A stretch of DNA of 37,673 bases from Candidatus Omnitrophota bacterium. Its GTDB lineage: Bacteria > Hinthialibacterota > Hinthialibacteria > Hinthialibacterales > JAKPRU01. A program made the translations under genes and the position numbers. Positions within the stretch are counted from its first letter, which is position 1. Every line of letters begins with the position of its first letter. The notes under the pieces were generated by a model that was not told where the DNA came from, made no database searches, and saw nothing but the letters and a program-made list of their open reading frames with translations. Shown here piece after piece: positions 17,184 through 25,916 of the stretch. Where the stretch lies: assembly GCA_029570205.1 (NCBI GenBank), contig JAKQSI010000090.1, forward strand, positions 1-37,673, written 5' to 3'.

Positions 17184-17872
17184 GGTCCTGCTTACTTTCC
17201 ACTGAGTTTGGCTTCAGGCGTTACTGCTTTCGTTTTGCCATCCGAAAGCAACCGGGGTGCCAAATATGGGATGCATGGAGTGATTCCGATTGAATCGCGG
17301 CTGAATCCGCTGGAGATTTCCCCGATGGTGACTGCAGTAACATACTGAATATAATCGTGTTATGTTCCGCTTATCGAAATGGAAAGGTTAACCGACGGGA
17401 CCATTCGGATCGCTACTAAACATATCTTTGCCGGTCTTCTTTTCGGGATTCTCGGCTTCAAACGGTCAGGAAGAAAGAGGTATTCGCTGCGCCAGAAGAA
17501 GGCAAAAAGTTCCCCTTGAGCAGTCTCCGATTTGAGGATAACAGACACACGGGTTAAAATGGCATTAGAGATTATTCACAGCATTTATGCAGATTTGTTT
17601 GCATTTTGGAATCTATTGTTATATAATAGAGAGTGAAGTGAGAGGCAAAACACCACTTCATTTCGGCGGAGTCAATATCTATTGATTAATCTAAACCGCC
17701 GCTCAACCGGTTTTTACGAGACAGAACGATATGCGAACCCGGGAACTTGGCATCGATTTTGATACATTGCGTATTCGAATTGTCGGTTTGTCTTATGAGC
17801 GCGCTTACAAAATGATCTGGTTGAGGACCTTGCAGGAGGACGTGAGTTATAGTCCGAACAGGAGGTCCAGCT
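17184..17872. other. Gene-poor stretch of about 690 bp
   Basis: No convincing gene is visible. Three very short plus-strand ORFs occur (17271-17348, 17379-17519 and 17731-17880; 25-49 codons) without good ribosome binding sites, and I do not call them. The section from 17560 to 17730 is notably A+T-rich and contains the promoter candidate at 17598-17627. The sequence CGGCGG...CCGCCG around 17664-17700 can form a hairpin in the leader of the gene at 17873. Confidence 0.5.
17598..17627 (+). promoter_or_regulatory. Sigma-70-like promoter candidate for the gene at 17873
   Basis: TTTGCA (17598-17603) and a perfect TATAAT (17622-17627) are separated by 18 bases in an A+T-rich patch. It would give a leader of about 240 bases, including a possible hairpin. 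Confidence 0.45.
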
Positions 17873-18307
17873 ATGCCTAAGCTAAATAATCTCTTCGACT
17901 CAGGAGTGATCAAAACCACGGGTGACCCGACCCTGGTTTTTGGCATTCTTGGAGGAATTGCGGTTTTCATTGTTGTTCTGGTTTTTGTCAGCTATCGCTA
18001 CAAGCGCTGGAAAAAGCATCAGCGCTTTGTCGCAGAGTTGAACCAATTGGCGCTGGAAGACAAAGAAGGCAACACGCTGATCGATCTGGTCAAACGGTAC
18101 GCCATGGATGAACCGGTAGAGGTTCTGTATTCCCTCCGTGTTTTCGACCAGCTTGCCGAGAAGGAAATGTGTCGCGTTCTTGGTCTGCAAGGTTCCCAAG
18201 AGGCCAAGCAGCAATATATCGACCTTCTTTATTCGATTCGGCAAAAGACTTATTTCCCTGACCTGAATGAGAGTCTTCGGGAGCCGGTTCAGGTCAACGG
18301 AAATTAA
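17873..18307 (+). CDS. Single-pass membrane protein, function unknown
   Basis: This 144-residue protein has one strong membrane segment (about residues 20-42, LVFGILGGIAVFIVVLVFVSYRY) followed by a basic stop-transfer stretch KRWKKHQR and a helical cytoplasmic domain of 100 residues. The pattern LIDLVKRYAMDEPVEVLYSLRVFDQLAEKEM resembles the region next to the membrane in flagellar PilZ-type proteins of other phyla, but no PilZ domain is present. A strong AGGAGG lies seven bases before the ATG. Its neighbours are unrelated metabolic genes. I consider it a real gene of unknown role; a flagellar link is only a resemblance. Confidence 0.75.
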   Translation: MPKLNNLFDSGVIKTTGDPTLVFGILGGIAVFIVVLVFVSYRYKRWKKHQRFVAELNQLALEDKEGNTLIDLVKRYAMDEPVEVLYSLRVFDQLAEKEMCRVLGLQGSQEAKQQYIDLLYSIRQKTYFPDLNESLREPVQVNGN

Positions 18308-18487
18308 GTTTGGTCCCTGTATCATGTGCCTTCCGTTGGCGTTCCTGTCTGGCAGGGCGTGGACATAGTGGACGGTGTGGACAGGCGACGCAGATTCAAT
18401 TGAATGCGGGCCTGTTTCTTCCCTACCGTTTCAATGGCCCCGGAGTAATATGGTCTGTTATCCTCTGATTCTTTTGAGGAGCGGGCC

Positions 18488-19537
18488 ATGATCGACCTAC
18501 GCAGCGATACAATTACCAAACCAACCCCGGAAATGTATGAGGCGATGGTTTCTGCGCCGTTGGGAGACGATGTATTCGGTGATGATCCCACAGTGCAGCG
18601 CCTGGAGCAGGCATGTGCGACGCGCTTGGGCAAGGAAGCGGCGATGTTTGTTCCCAGCGGCACAATGGCCAACCTGGTCTGCATTCTGACGCACTGTCGG
18701 CCGGGCGATGAGGTCTTCGTGTCCGAGGGGGCGCACATCTATGAATTCGAATCCGGAGCACTCTCGGCGGTTGGCGGTGTCATCCCGCGAGTTCTTCCGT
18801 CAAAGGATGGGGCCATCGAACCGGCAGGCTTTGAAGCGGCGATGCGACCCGCCAACATGCACTTTCCTCGGTCGCGCCTGTTATGCCTGGAGAATACGCA
18901 TAACAACGCGGGCGGTGTGGCCATCCCTCTGGAACACCAGAAGCGGCTTTGCGTTCTGGCTCAGGACCAGGGAATTTTGGTCCATCTGGACGGCGCCCGG
19001 ATTTGGAACGCGGCCATTGCTCTCGGAGTGAGCGCGAGAGATCTGGCAGCGGATGCCGACTCGGTTTCCTTCTGTTTCTCAAAAGGGCTTTCTGCCCCGG
19101 TTGGTTCCGTTGTGCTTGGAACGGAGGACTTTATCAACCAGGCCCGCCGGAAAAGGAAAATGCTTGGCGGTGGAATGCGTCAGGCCGGAGTGCTTGCGGC
19201 AGCGGCCCAGGTTGCCCTGGATACAATGATCGACCGGCTGGCCGACGATCACCGGCGAGCGGCCATGCTCGCCGAACGTCTGGTGGACCTGAAAGGCATT
19301 CTGTTGATTCGCAACGGGGTTCAGACAAATATGATTTTCATGGACATCTCCGGAACCGGTATGATCTCCAGGGAGTTTGCGGACCGATGCAAGAGACTGG
19401 GGCTGTTGGTCAATACGCCGGGACGCTATCGCATTCGTCTGGTGACCAATCGGCATATTGACGATCATGCGGTGGAAGAAGCCACGCAAATTCTTCGCAA
19501 AGTCGTGACCTCTCCCGCAGACTCTCCAGCCCCATAA
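18488..19537 (+). CDS. ltaE: Low-specificity L-threonine aldolase
   Basis: This cytoplasmic PLP enzyme splits L-threonine and L-allo-threonine to glycine and acetaldehyde. The 349-residue sequence has the family start [27 protein letters not shown], the substrate-site His in GAHIYEFE (about H83), [12 protein letters not shown] with the cofactor Asp, and the PLP lysine in [13 protein letters not shown] (about K199). R-rich [10 protein letters not shown] follows as usual. GAGGAG is placed six bases before the ATG. It is followed after 20 bp by a methyltransferase gene on the same strand. Confidence 0.95.
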   Translation: MIDLRSDTITKPTPEMYEAMVSAPLGDDVFGDDPTVQRLEQACATRLGKEAAMFVPSGTMANLVCILTHCRPGDEVFVSEGAHIYEFESGALSAVGGVIPRVLPSKDGAIEPAGFEAAMRPANMHFPRSRLLCLENTHNNAGGVAIPLEHQKRLCVLAQDQGILVHLDGARIWNAAIALGVSARDLAADADSVSFCFSKGLSAPVGSVVLGTEDFINQARRKRKMLGGGMRQAGVLAAAAQVALDTMIDRLADDHRRAAMLAERLVDLKGILLIRNGVQTNMIFMDISGTGMISREFADRCKRLGLLVNTPGRYRIRLVTNRHIDDHAVEEATQILRKVVTSPADSPAP

Positions 19538-19557
19538 AAAGGACTCTTTTTCACCTG

Positions 19558-20304
19558 ATGAGCAATTCTTGCGGCATAGAGGGGACCTCGGAAAAGAACT
19601 CCCATCCCGTTGGGGAAGAAACCCTTCGACGCATTTACCGGATGCGTCGCATGAACGAGTGGATGTGGTCCCGAATCGAACCCTGGGTGGGCGACCGGAT
19701 TCTGGAGGCCGGTTGCGGCAACGGCAATATCACGGAGTTTCTGCTCAAACGGGAGTTCGTGCTTTCTGTGGATATCAATCCGACCAACCTGCAAGCGCTT
19801 CAGGAACGATTCAGGGACCATGAAAACCTGTCTGTTCTCAATCTGGACCTGACCGATCCCGCCCTGAAAGACTGTGCGGCCTGCCGCTTTGATACGGTCG
19901 TGTGTCTGAATGTGCTGGAGCATATCGAGAGGCATGAGACAGTCTTGCGGTCATTTCACGAAATACTTCAGCCGGATGGGTTGCTTGTTCTGCTGGTTCC
20001 CGCATATCCATGGTTGTTCGGCACATTGGATTCCGCCTTGGGGCATGTTCGAAGGTATGGAAAATCCGAATTGAAGAGACTTCTTGAGCAGGCCGGTTTT
20101 CGGATCACCTATCATTCCTACTTGAATATGATGGGAATCCTGGGATGGTGGCTGAATGGGAAGCTGCTGAAGCGGAATCTTCTCCCAAGCGCGCAGCTGG
20201 ATCTGTACGAAGGATTTGTGCCTGTTTTTCGATTCCTGGAGCAGATCACCGGTCATTGCATGGGATTGTCGCACATTATTATCGGGGCAAAATCGGGATC
20301 ATAA
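19558..20304 (+). CDS. Class I SAM-dependent methyltransferase
   Basis: This 248-residue protein has the Rossmann methyltransferase motifs in order: motif I ILEAGCGNGNITEFLL (about residue 49), the acidic end of strand 2 SVDINPTN, motif II around LNLDLTDP, and FDTVVCLNVLEHIERH as motif III/IV. After it, LQPDGLLVLLVPAYPWLFGTLDSALGHVRRYGK is typical of a subgroup often found in polysaccharide and glycosyltransferase clusters. The C-terminus has a hydrophobic stretch. The acceptor is not identifiable. It may share a transcript with ltaE 20 bp upstream, and a hairpin terminator follows at 20358. Confidence 0.85.
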   Translation: MSNSCGIEGTSEKNSHPVGEETLRRIYRMRRMNEWMWSRIEPWVGDRILEAGCGNGNITEFLLKREFVLSVDINPTNLQALQERFRDHENLSVLNLDLTDPALKDCAACRFDTVVCLNVLEHIERHETVLRSFHEILQPDGLLVLLVPAYPWLFGTLDSALGHVRRYGKSELKRLLEQAGFRITYHSYLNMMGILGWWLNGKLLKRNLLPSAQLDLYEGFVPVFRFLEQITGHCMGLSHIIIGAKSGS

Positions 20305-20357
20305 AAAAGAATGACCCGATCTTCGGATTGCAGGGCAGGGCGATTTCAACACGACAC

Positions 20358-20389
20358 AAGACAGCCGTGTGAATTGTTACGGCTGTCTT
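20358..20389. terminator. Hairpin between convergent genes
   Basis: AAGACAGCCGT and ACGGCTGTCTT form a perfect 11-bp stem with a 10-base loop. It lies 54 bp after the methyltransferase stop and 36 bp after the stop of the minus-strand ORF at 20425, which suits a bidirectional terminator. The T-runs on both sides are weak. Confidence 0.6.
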
Positions 20390-20424
20390 CTATCGGTCCG
20401 AAAGAGAGCCGGAAAATGAATGCC

Positions 20425-20772
20425 TCAGTTTTCTGCGGCCCCGGAGGCGATCATCTTCGGATTATACGAGATGGCCATTGTCTGGGGTTCGCGCAAGCCG
20501 TTGATCGGGCATTCTCTGCAAAGATCGCAGTTTGGGCGCACGGGGTCGCAAACAAAATACTCCTGAATTCGGATCTTACTTGGCCTATACATGGGGCAAT
20601 AGCAGGCGCGTTCTATTGCGAGATTCCGTGTGGCCCGAACATCACTTTTAACTTCTCCGTCTTCGAGCACAGCTAATAAGTTCTGCACCGTCGCCTCCCA
20701 TCTGGTATAAGATCTTGGCAAGCCCTCAATTCCGCATGGCAAACCAAAACAAGAGACCTTAAGTTTCCTCAC
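20425..20772 (-). CDS. Cys-rich small hypothetical protein
   Basis: This 115-residue ORF starts with GTG. The C-terminal half carries the cysteine pattern ACYCPM, then CDPVRPNCDLCRECP, which has a CxxCxxC core like those that bind zinc or iron-sulfur clusters. Two more cysteines (SCFGLPC) lie near the N-terminus. I do not recognise a family. Its codon use is more A/T-tolerant than neighbouring genes. Support comes from the cysteine spacing and the terminator just downstream; against it are the GTG start and lack of a ribosome binding site. Confidence 0.4.
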   Translation of the reverse strand: MRKLKVSCFGLPCGIEGLPRSYTRWEATVQNLLAVLEDGEVKSDVRATRNLAIERACYCPMYRPSKIRIQEYFVCDPVRPNCDLCRECPINGLREPQTMAISYNPKMIASGAAEN

Positions 20773-20875
20773 GTGTAATCCAGATTACCATTCCGCGAGA
20801 AAAGATGCAATAAGGAATTGAAAAAATGTTAAGTCCCTCTGTTGGATTTTTCGATACGATTCATCAGATAAATGC

Positions 20876-20903
20876 TTGTTTTTGGGCCACTTATCGGTAT
20901 AAT
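20876..20903 (+). promoter_or_regulatory. Sigma-70-like promoter for the RNA candidate
   Basis: TTGTTT (20876-20881) and a perfect TATAAT (20898-20903) are separated by 16 bases. No convincing coding gene follows for about 390 bases, so it points to a non-coding transcript or a long leader. Confidence 0.5.
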
Positions 20904-20908
20904 ATCAT

Positions 20909-21060
20909 CAAACATTCGTTCATTTTCGGCAGCTTCCCTGATAGGGAGAAAGTGAGATCGCCGGATCCGTCGGCGAGAAAGGATATCGGGAGGTGGCACT
21001 TTCATAATCCCCTAAAATTATTATACTTATTTATGAAGGAGCCGGTTCTCGCCGGTTTTG
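20909..21060 (+). ncRNA. Candidate structured RNA or long leader of about 150 nt
   Basis: Downstream of the promoter, GAAAGTG (20948-20954) pairs with CACTTTC (20997-21003). This outer stem encloses the hairpin CGCCG/CGGCG (20959-20963 with 20971-20975) and a purine-rich internal stretch. The unit ends with a short CCGG/CCGG hairpin followed by TTTTG near 21042-21060. It does not match the 6S, SRP RNA, tmRNA or common riboswitch consensus that I know. It may be a small RNA or an attenuator-type leader for the cpoB-like gene at 21292. Between 21061 and 21291 I see no further gene. Confidence 0.35.
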
Positions 21061-21291
21061 TTATTCGCCCCCGGTTGGCCCATTCACGCTCCCCAATACA
21101 GATTGTTGTCGAGACGGCCGGACAAACGGAGATCGGAAAGATCGAGTACGCAGGGTTTAATGGGCGGTTTTAACTTAAAAAAGGCCGTGAAAATGGGGGG
21201 TGTGCAGTAGTCAGATTGGGTTTCGCAGTATACATTTATAGAATGATGGACTGTGGTCTGAGCGCATGACCATTGAAGTCGGGAACGATCC

Positions 21292-22089
21292 ATGTGGACT
21301 TTATCGAGCGCAATCCGGTTTGTGATTCTGTGCCTGATCCTGTGGCAAATAGGCTGTACCACTGTGGAGACAGTGCGGTCACTGCCTGTGCCGGATTTAT
21401 CCCTGGGTTCGGTCAATTTTTTGCACAGCGAGGTGGGGGATCTGAAGCACAGCGTTGCACTTATGGAGAAAAGGTTCAACGAGAATCAGAAGGAGCGTCA
21501 ACGCAGTTTGAACCAGCTTCGCGCCCTGGTAAAGGAGTCTTCAAGCGCTATGGCGGAAAGAGAACGGCGCATTCAGGACAACCTGAGTGCGCTTGGGGCG
21601 AATTCTCCGGAGTCGGTACAACGCATCAGCACACCGACATCCTCGCCACCGCCTATTCAAGACGAGTTTGCGGCGATGTTTCGGAATGCGTATTCGAGCT
21701 ATCAGCGGGGGGATTACGCTGTGGCCTTTGAACGATACCAGGAGATTTATGAGAAAGCGCCGTCCAAGACACAAAAAGGACAGGCGCTGTTTTGGGCCGC
21801 GGAGAGCGCTTACGCTGCGCAGGACTGGGATAATGCCATTCGCATGTTCGACAAATTTCGGCGGGAGTTTCCTACGGATCCTCTTCTCCCCAGCGCCCTG
21901 CTGCGGACCGCCACGGCTCACGCGCAAAAGGGCGATCATGACAATTCCAAGCGAGTTTTGGAGACCCTGGTGAGCCAGTATCCCCAGACCCAGGAAGCGG
22001 AACTGGCTCGTCGAAGGCTGGCGGATGCCTCCGGATCGTGGTCTGTTCAAATTGAATCCATCGAACAGGGAAATGGAACCTCGCGTTAA
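21292..22089 (+). CDS. CpoB/YbgF-like TPR lipoprotein
   Basis: This 265-residue protein starts with a lipoprotein signal (hydrophobic FVILCLILWQIG before a cysteine near residue 22). A coiled coil follows at about residues 45-100 (HSEVGDLKHSVALMEKRFNENQ and on), then a Pro/Ser linker, then three tetratricopeptide-type repeats from about residue 125: AYSSYQRGDYAVAFERYQEIYEKAP, ALFWAAESAYAAQDWDNAIRMFDKFRREFP and LLRTATAHAQKGDHDNSKRVLETLVSQYP. This is the architecture of CpoB, which works with Tol-Pal at the outer membrane and septum. No tol or pal gene is in the window. General BamD-like TPR lipoproteins are the alternative. Confidence 0.8.
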   Translation: MWTLSSAIRFVILCLILWQIGCTTVETVRSLPVPDLSLGSVNFLHSEVGDLKHSVALMEKRFNENQKERQRSLNQLRALVKESSSAMAERERRIQDNLSALGANSPESVQRISTPTSSPPPIQDEFAAMFRNAYSSYQRGDYAVAFERYQEIYEKAPSKTQKGQALFWAAESAYAAQDWDNAIRMFDKFRREFPTDPLLPSALLRTATAHAQKGDHDNSKRVLETLVSQYPQTQEAELARRRLADASGSWSVQIESIEQGNGTSR

Positions 22090-22204
22090 GCGGGTCAAAA
22101 TGTTCTCAGGAGGATTTTGCGCGATCCCCATTGAATGAGAACGTCTCGCCGACAGGCCTCCGAGTGAACCCGATTCTCACCAACAGCAGTTGATTTTACT
22201 CCTT

Positions 22205-23035
22205 ATGATAAAACAGATCTGGTCATACCGCCGCTTGCTTCGGGAACTGGTACGGCGAGACCTGCGCACCCGATACAAGGTCTCGATCCTGGGTTTTTTC
22301 TGGAGTCTGCTGAGACCGTTTCTGGCCATGGTGATTATCGCGGGGGTATTTACGGTTATTGCCGAGATGCCCCATGCTTCCTTCCCGCACATCTCCTATT
22401 TTGCGTTTTTGCTTTGCGGTTATCTGCCGTGGACCCTGTTGACCGGCGGCCTGATGGAAGGGACACAGGCGTTGCTGATGAACGCACAGTTGATTAAGAA
22501 GGTAGCGTGTCCGCGTGTGATTTTCCCGCTGGGAGTGGTGCTGTCCCACCTGGTCAACACGTTTCTGGCGTTTGTGGTTTTGTTGCCGTTGACCTGCCTG
22601 GTATTTGGATATCCGATTCGGCTTTCCTGTTTGTTTCTGCTGCCGTTGCTGATTTGTGAAACCTTTCTGGTCATTGGTGTGGTTTGGGCGTTGTCGGGAT
22701 TGAATGTGCTGTATCGGGATGTGACGCAGATTCTGGATTTCCTGTTGCTGGCCTGGTTTTACTCCACTCCGATCCTGTATTCCATGAACATGCCGATGGG
22801 GGTTCTGGGGCGGTGGGGTTTGCCGGAGTGGCTGGTATTGCTGAATCCCATGTCCGGCATGATCTACGCGGCGCGGTGGGCGTGTTTCGGCCTGGCGGAG
22901 AATGCGCCGTGGAGGATGCCGTCGGGTACATTTCTATTCGGCCTGTCCTTTTTTGTCGCGGTTTCCCTGGTGGCCCCTGTTGTGGGATACGCGATTTTCC
23001 GCCGTGTTGAGACGCGCGCTGTGGATGCCCTGTAA
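22205..23035 (+). CDS. ABC-2 type polysaccharide export permease (Wzm/TagG-like)
   Basis: This protein of about 276 residues has the family N-terminus (SYRRLLRELVRRDLRTRYKVSILGFFWSLLRPF), six hydrophobic segments, and the C-terminal LLNPMSGMIYAAR block typical of O-antigen and teichoic acid exporters. It would form a channel in the inner membrane together with an ATPase subunit (Wzt/TagH). No such ATPase is in this window, which is unusual because the pair is normally adjacent. The ATG at 22205 is preferred over the TTG at 22190 by homology to the usual start. The stop codon overlaps an ATG of the next frame as TAATG. Confidence 0.9.
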   Translation: MIKQIWSYRRLLRELVRRDLRTRYKVSILGFFWSLLRPFLAMVIIAGVFTVIAEMPHASFPHISYFAFLLCGYLPWTLLTGGLMEGTQALLMNAQLIKKVACPRVIFPLGVVLSHLVNTFLAFVVLLPLTCLVFGYPIRLSCLFLLPLLICETFLVIGVVWALSGLNVLYRDVTQILDFLLLAWFYSTPILYSMNMPMGVLGRWGLPEWLVLLNPMSGMIYAARWACFGLAENAPWRMPSGTFLFGLSFFVAVSLVAPVVGYAIFRRVETRAVDAL

Positions 23036-23073
23036 TGTCCGGGTCGGCCGGAAAATCAGATCGGAGAGAACGA

Positions 23074-24114
23074 ATGCGGGCTGCGTATCTGGTGGCGCCA
23101 TATCGGTTGGAGCTGAGGGAAGTTCCTGCCCCGACACCGGGCAAGGGCGAGGTATTGGTTCGCGTAACAGCGGCGGGGGTGTGCGGATCGGATCTGCATT
23201 TCTATTCGGCGGGTCGAATTGGGGAAGTGGTTCTGGATCAGCCGTTTGTGATGGGGCATGAGTTTTGCGGTGTTGTGGAAGATGCAGGGGAGTTTTCCGC
23301 AAGTCTTCCCAAAGGGACAAGAGTTGCGACGGAGCCTTCGATTGCATGTGGGACTTGCTTCTATTGCCGCGAGGATCGTCCGAATTTGTGCCTGAACCTG
23401 ACCTTTGTCGGATTCCCCCCCAAAGGCGGCGGGTATGCGGAGTTTATTACACTGCCGGGCGAGAATCTTCATCGTCTTCCGGATTCCGTTCCCGATTCCC
23501 AGGGTCCCCTGGTGGAAACCGTGGCTGTCGCCATTCACACGGTGGAATTGATGGGCGATGTGAGAGGGAAAAGTGTGGCAATTCTGGGGGCGGGGCCGGT
23601 GGGTTTGTTGACGTTCCTGTATCTGCGGTATTGCGGGGCGGCTGTGGCTTATATGACGGAACCGATTGAAAGCCGGAGAGAATTTGCGCAGTTTTTGGGA
23701 ATGAAAACGGTTTTGCAGCCCGATGATCTCCAGTCTATAGCAGAACAGGAGAGGGATTTGGATGGGGTCGGACCGGAATTTGTGGTGGAGGCAGCCGGGG
23801 AGCCGGCGAGCTATTCACAGGCAATGCAGTTTGTCCGACGTGGCGGCACGGTTATCTATTGTGGAATCTACCCATACGGCGCAATGTCCGTCGATTTCAC
23901 CCCGGCGAGGCGAAAGGAACTGCGCATGGTTTTCGTGCGCCGGTCTCTGCCCCGCAACTATTCGGAGGCCATTCGGCTGGCGGCATCGGGCGAGATTGAT
24001 CTCGCACCGTTCTGCCGCGCCGTGTATCCGTTTGACCGGGTTGCCGAGGCATTCGAGGACGCATGGAAGCGGGTCCCCGGACTTGTCAAAGCGATCCTGC
24101 ATCCGGTGGGATGA
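23074..24114 (+). CDS. Zinc-dependent medium-chain dehydrogenase
   Basis: This protein of about 346 residues belongs to the medium-chain alcohol/polyol dehydrogenase family (sorbitol, threonine and related dehydrogenases). The catalytic zinc region is in GVCGSDLHFY and MGHEFCGVV. The structural zinc loop has four cysteines in ACGTCFYCREDRPNLC. The cofactor motif is GAGPVGLLTFLYLR. The start at 23074 is preferred since GGAGA lies seven bases upstream; the frame also opens at 23035, overlapping the permease stop. It is probably cotranscribed with the permease, hinting at a sugar-related substrate, though the substrate is not readable. Confidence 0.88.
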   Translation: MRAAYLVAPYRLELREVPAPTPGKGEVLVRVTAAGVCGSDLHFYSAGRIGEVVLDQPFVMGHEFCGVVEDAGEFSASLPKGTRVATEPSIACGTCFYCREDRPNLCLNLTFVGFPPKGGGYAEFITLPGENLHRLPDSVPDSQGPLVETVAVAIHTVELMGDVRGKSVAILGAGPVGLLTFLYLRYCGAAVAYMTEPIESRREFAQFLGMKTVLQPDDLQSIAEQERDLDGVGPEFVVEAAGEPASYSQAMQFVRRGGTVIYCGIYPYGAMSVDFTPARRKELRMVFVRRSLPRNYSEAIRLAASGEIDLAPFCRAVYPFDRVAEAFEDAWKRVPGLVKAILHPVG

Positions 24115-24164
24115 GAGGACTGAGGTCCGAAGAGGTGAGAAATCCGGTCGGTTGGGACAGGATT

Positions 24165-25754
24165 TCAATCCTTCTTCTCTCGTGGCTGCCCCACCCAGAT
24201 CCACACCGGCGGTCCCGAAGCGCCGACATCGATAACGTGCTGCGGAACCACGCCGGGTAACTCGCCGGGACGAACCAGGTACGCCACGCCCGGATCGTTT
24301 GAGCGATATCGGCTGCGCATGGATTGACCGGTCGGGAGAAACTCGACATTGGGGATGGTGTGCGATTCAATCCATCGTTCGGGATTTTCCTTGCCGTAGA
24401 ATAAGAAGAACACTTCGGGATATTCCGCCATTCCGGTGACGACCGCATTCGGGTATTCCTCGCGATGATCCATCCACCAGTGGATTGCCTCCCGGTAGCC
24501 ATATTCCCAATAATGAACGGAGTAATATGGGTAGACGGAAAAACAGACAAAGAAGAACAGGATGACTAAGCACACCGTGCAAATGCTCCATAGCGCCGCA
24601 ACTCTCTCGAATAATTGTACTTTCGAGTATCGAACAAAATAATTCTTTATGTAGAATCCTCCGTCCGCTGAAATCAAGTGCAGAACCGGCAGCGCAAAAA
24701 TGCTTCGCAGCGCATGAGGAATCCCCTCATTGGTACACGCGGCGGAGACCGGAAACAGGACCAGCCAGCCGAGCAGAAGACGCTCCCGGTAGCCGCCATG
24801 TCGCACCGTATTCCAGATTCCGGCAATCAGTAACGGCAAGAGGTAAATCTGTATCTGTCCGGGAAATCCGACGGAATGGCGCAAGTTGGCATCTCCCCCC
24901 AAGAAAAGAAAGAACGGCGAGAAATGCGCCAGGTAGTTTTTTACGAATAGAAACACAATCTCCGCATAACTCGACGCCCCGAAAATGGAAATGGCCCGAA
25001 ATCGCCGTCCGCTTTCCTCCGGTTCGGTCAGGATGTGATGCGCCATCGGAACGGCTAAAACGGCAACAAGAATCAACGGGAATACAACCCACAACCGTTC
25101 TTTTTTTTCGAGACGGTAAACGACGGCGAGCGCGGATAGGAGGATCAGAAAGAGCGGAATAAATAATCGCGCAGGCTCATACGTGTACAGCGCCAGCGCG
25201 AAGGCAACAGCGGAAAGCAACCCGTAAAGTGTCTTTGTCGCGACGGTTTTCCTGTCGAGAAAACAGTCGTACCAGAATACGGCGAGCGGTACCCACACTG
25301 TCAGGAAAATGGACTGATTCGCCCAGCGTGACAGGAGAAAATGCCAGGGACACACGGACAGAAATCCTGCCGCCCACAACCCGGCGCTCCGCCCCCACCA
25401 GCGTCTCGCAAGAAGGAATGTTACAAGAATTGCCCCGCATCCGGCCAGCGCCGCCGGAAGGCGGACAGCGCGTTCGTTCAGTCCCAGAGCGGCGATGAAT
25501 GGAATATCGACGTATTGATAGAGCGCCGAGGTGGTCACCCGCAGGGACTGCACAAACAGCGGATACGATTTCCCCGCGCTGTCTTTTCCGGTTTTCCAGA
25601 GCAGGCAGGATGTATAGCCCTTGTCGGCTTCATCGCGAAAGAAGCCGGGGGGATGGGTCTCCAATCCGATACATCGGAGCGCCGATGCTGTAAAAATCAG
25701 CATAGCCGCAAGGAAAATAAGCGCCCTGGTCCGGAACTGTTGCTGTGAGAGCAT
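24165..25754 (-). CDS. GT-C membrane glycosyltransferase (PMT/ArnT-like)
   Basis: This 529-residue protein has about eleven membrane segments. The first loop holds HPPGFFRDEADKGY, the acidic catalytic motif of GT39/GT83-type enzymes, which use polyprenyl-phosphate sugars and act on the periplasmic side. LNERAVRLPAALAGC and AAGFLSVCPWHFLLSRWANQS are also typical of the family. The C-terminal 130 residues form a soluble domain (HWWMDHREEYPNAVVTGMAEYPEVFFLFYGKENPERW). The acceptor may be lipid A, protein or another glycan. It converges with the dehydrogenase and diverges from the rhomboid gene. Confidence 0.88.
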   Translation of the reverse strand: MLSQQQFRTRALIFLAAMLIFTASALRCIGLETHPPGFFRDEADKGYTSCLLWKTGKDSAGKSYPLFVQSLRVTTSALYQYVDIPFIAALGLNERAVRLPAALAGCGAILVTFLLARRWWGRSAGLWAAGFLSVCPWHFLLSRWANQSIFLTVWVPLAVFWYDCFLDRKTVATKTLYGLLSAVAFALALYTYEPARLFIPLFLILLSALAVVYRLEKKERLWVVFPLILVAVLAVPMAHHILTEPEESGRRFRAISIFGASSYAEIVFLFVKNYLAHFSPFFLFLGGDANLRHSVGFPGQIQIYLLPLLIAGIWNTVRHGGYRERLLLGWLVLFPVSAACTNEGIPHALRSIFALPVLHLISADGGFYIKNYFVRYSKVQLFERVAALWSICTVCLVILFFFVCFSVYPYYSVHYWEYGYREAIHWWMDHREEYPNAVVTGMAEYPEVFFLFYGKENPERWIESHTIPNVEFLPTGQSMRSRYRSNDPGVAYLVRPGELPGVVPQHVIDVGASGPPVWIWVGQPREKKD

Positions 25755-25916
25755 TGTCCTGATCGCCGGAAATCGGATATTCTATGGATCATCGGCTTGT
25801 GAAATCCGTCCACAATCCATTGGGGAATCATAGGTCGGAAACGCGCGTTTTCCTACGCTTTCTCTCGGTTGCGATGCCGATTTGGGAACGCACATACCAA
25901 GTGAGGGATTTTCGTC

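Noticed and set aside
17379-17519. 46-codon ORF in the gene-poor stretch
   Set aside because: No ribosome binding site and no recognisable sequence; also rejected were 17271-17348 and 17731-17880 for the same reason.
20994-21010. Sigma-54 promoter (TGGCAC)
   Set aside because: The -24 element TGGCAC is present but no GC or TTGCA element follows at -12.
20826-21173. 115-residue plus-strand ORF
   Set aside because: It overlaps the promoter and hairpin region, has no ribosome binding site and its translation shows no domain pattern.
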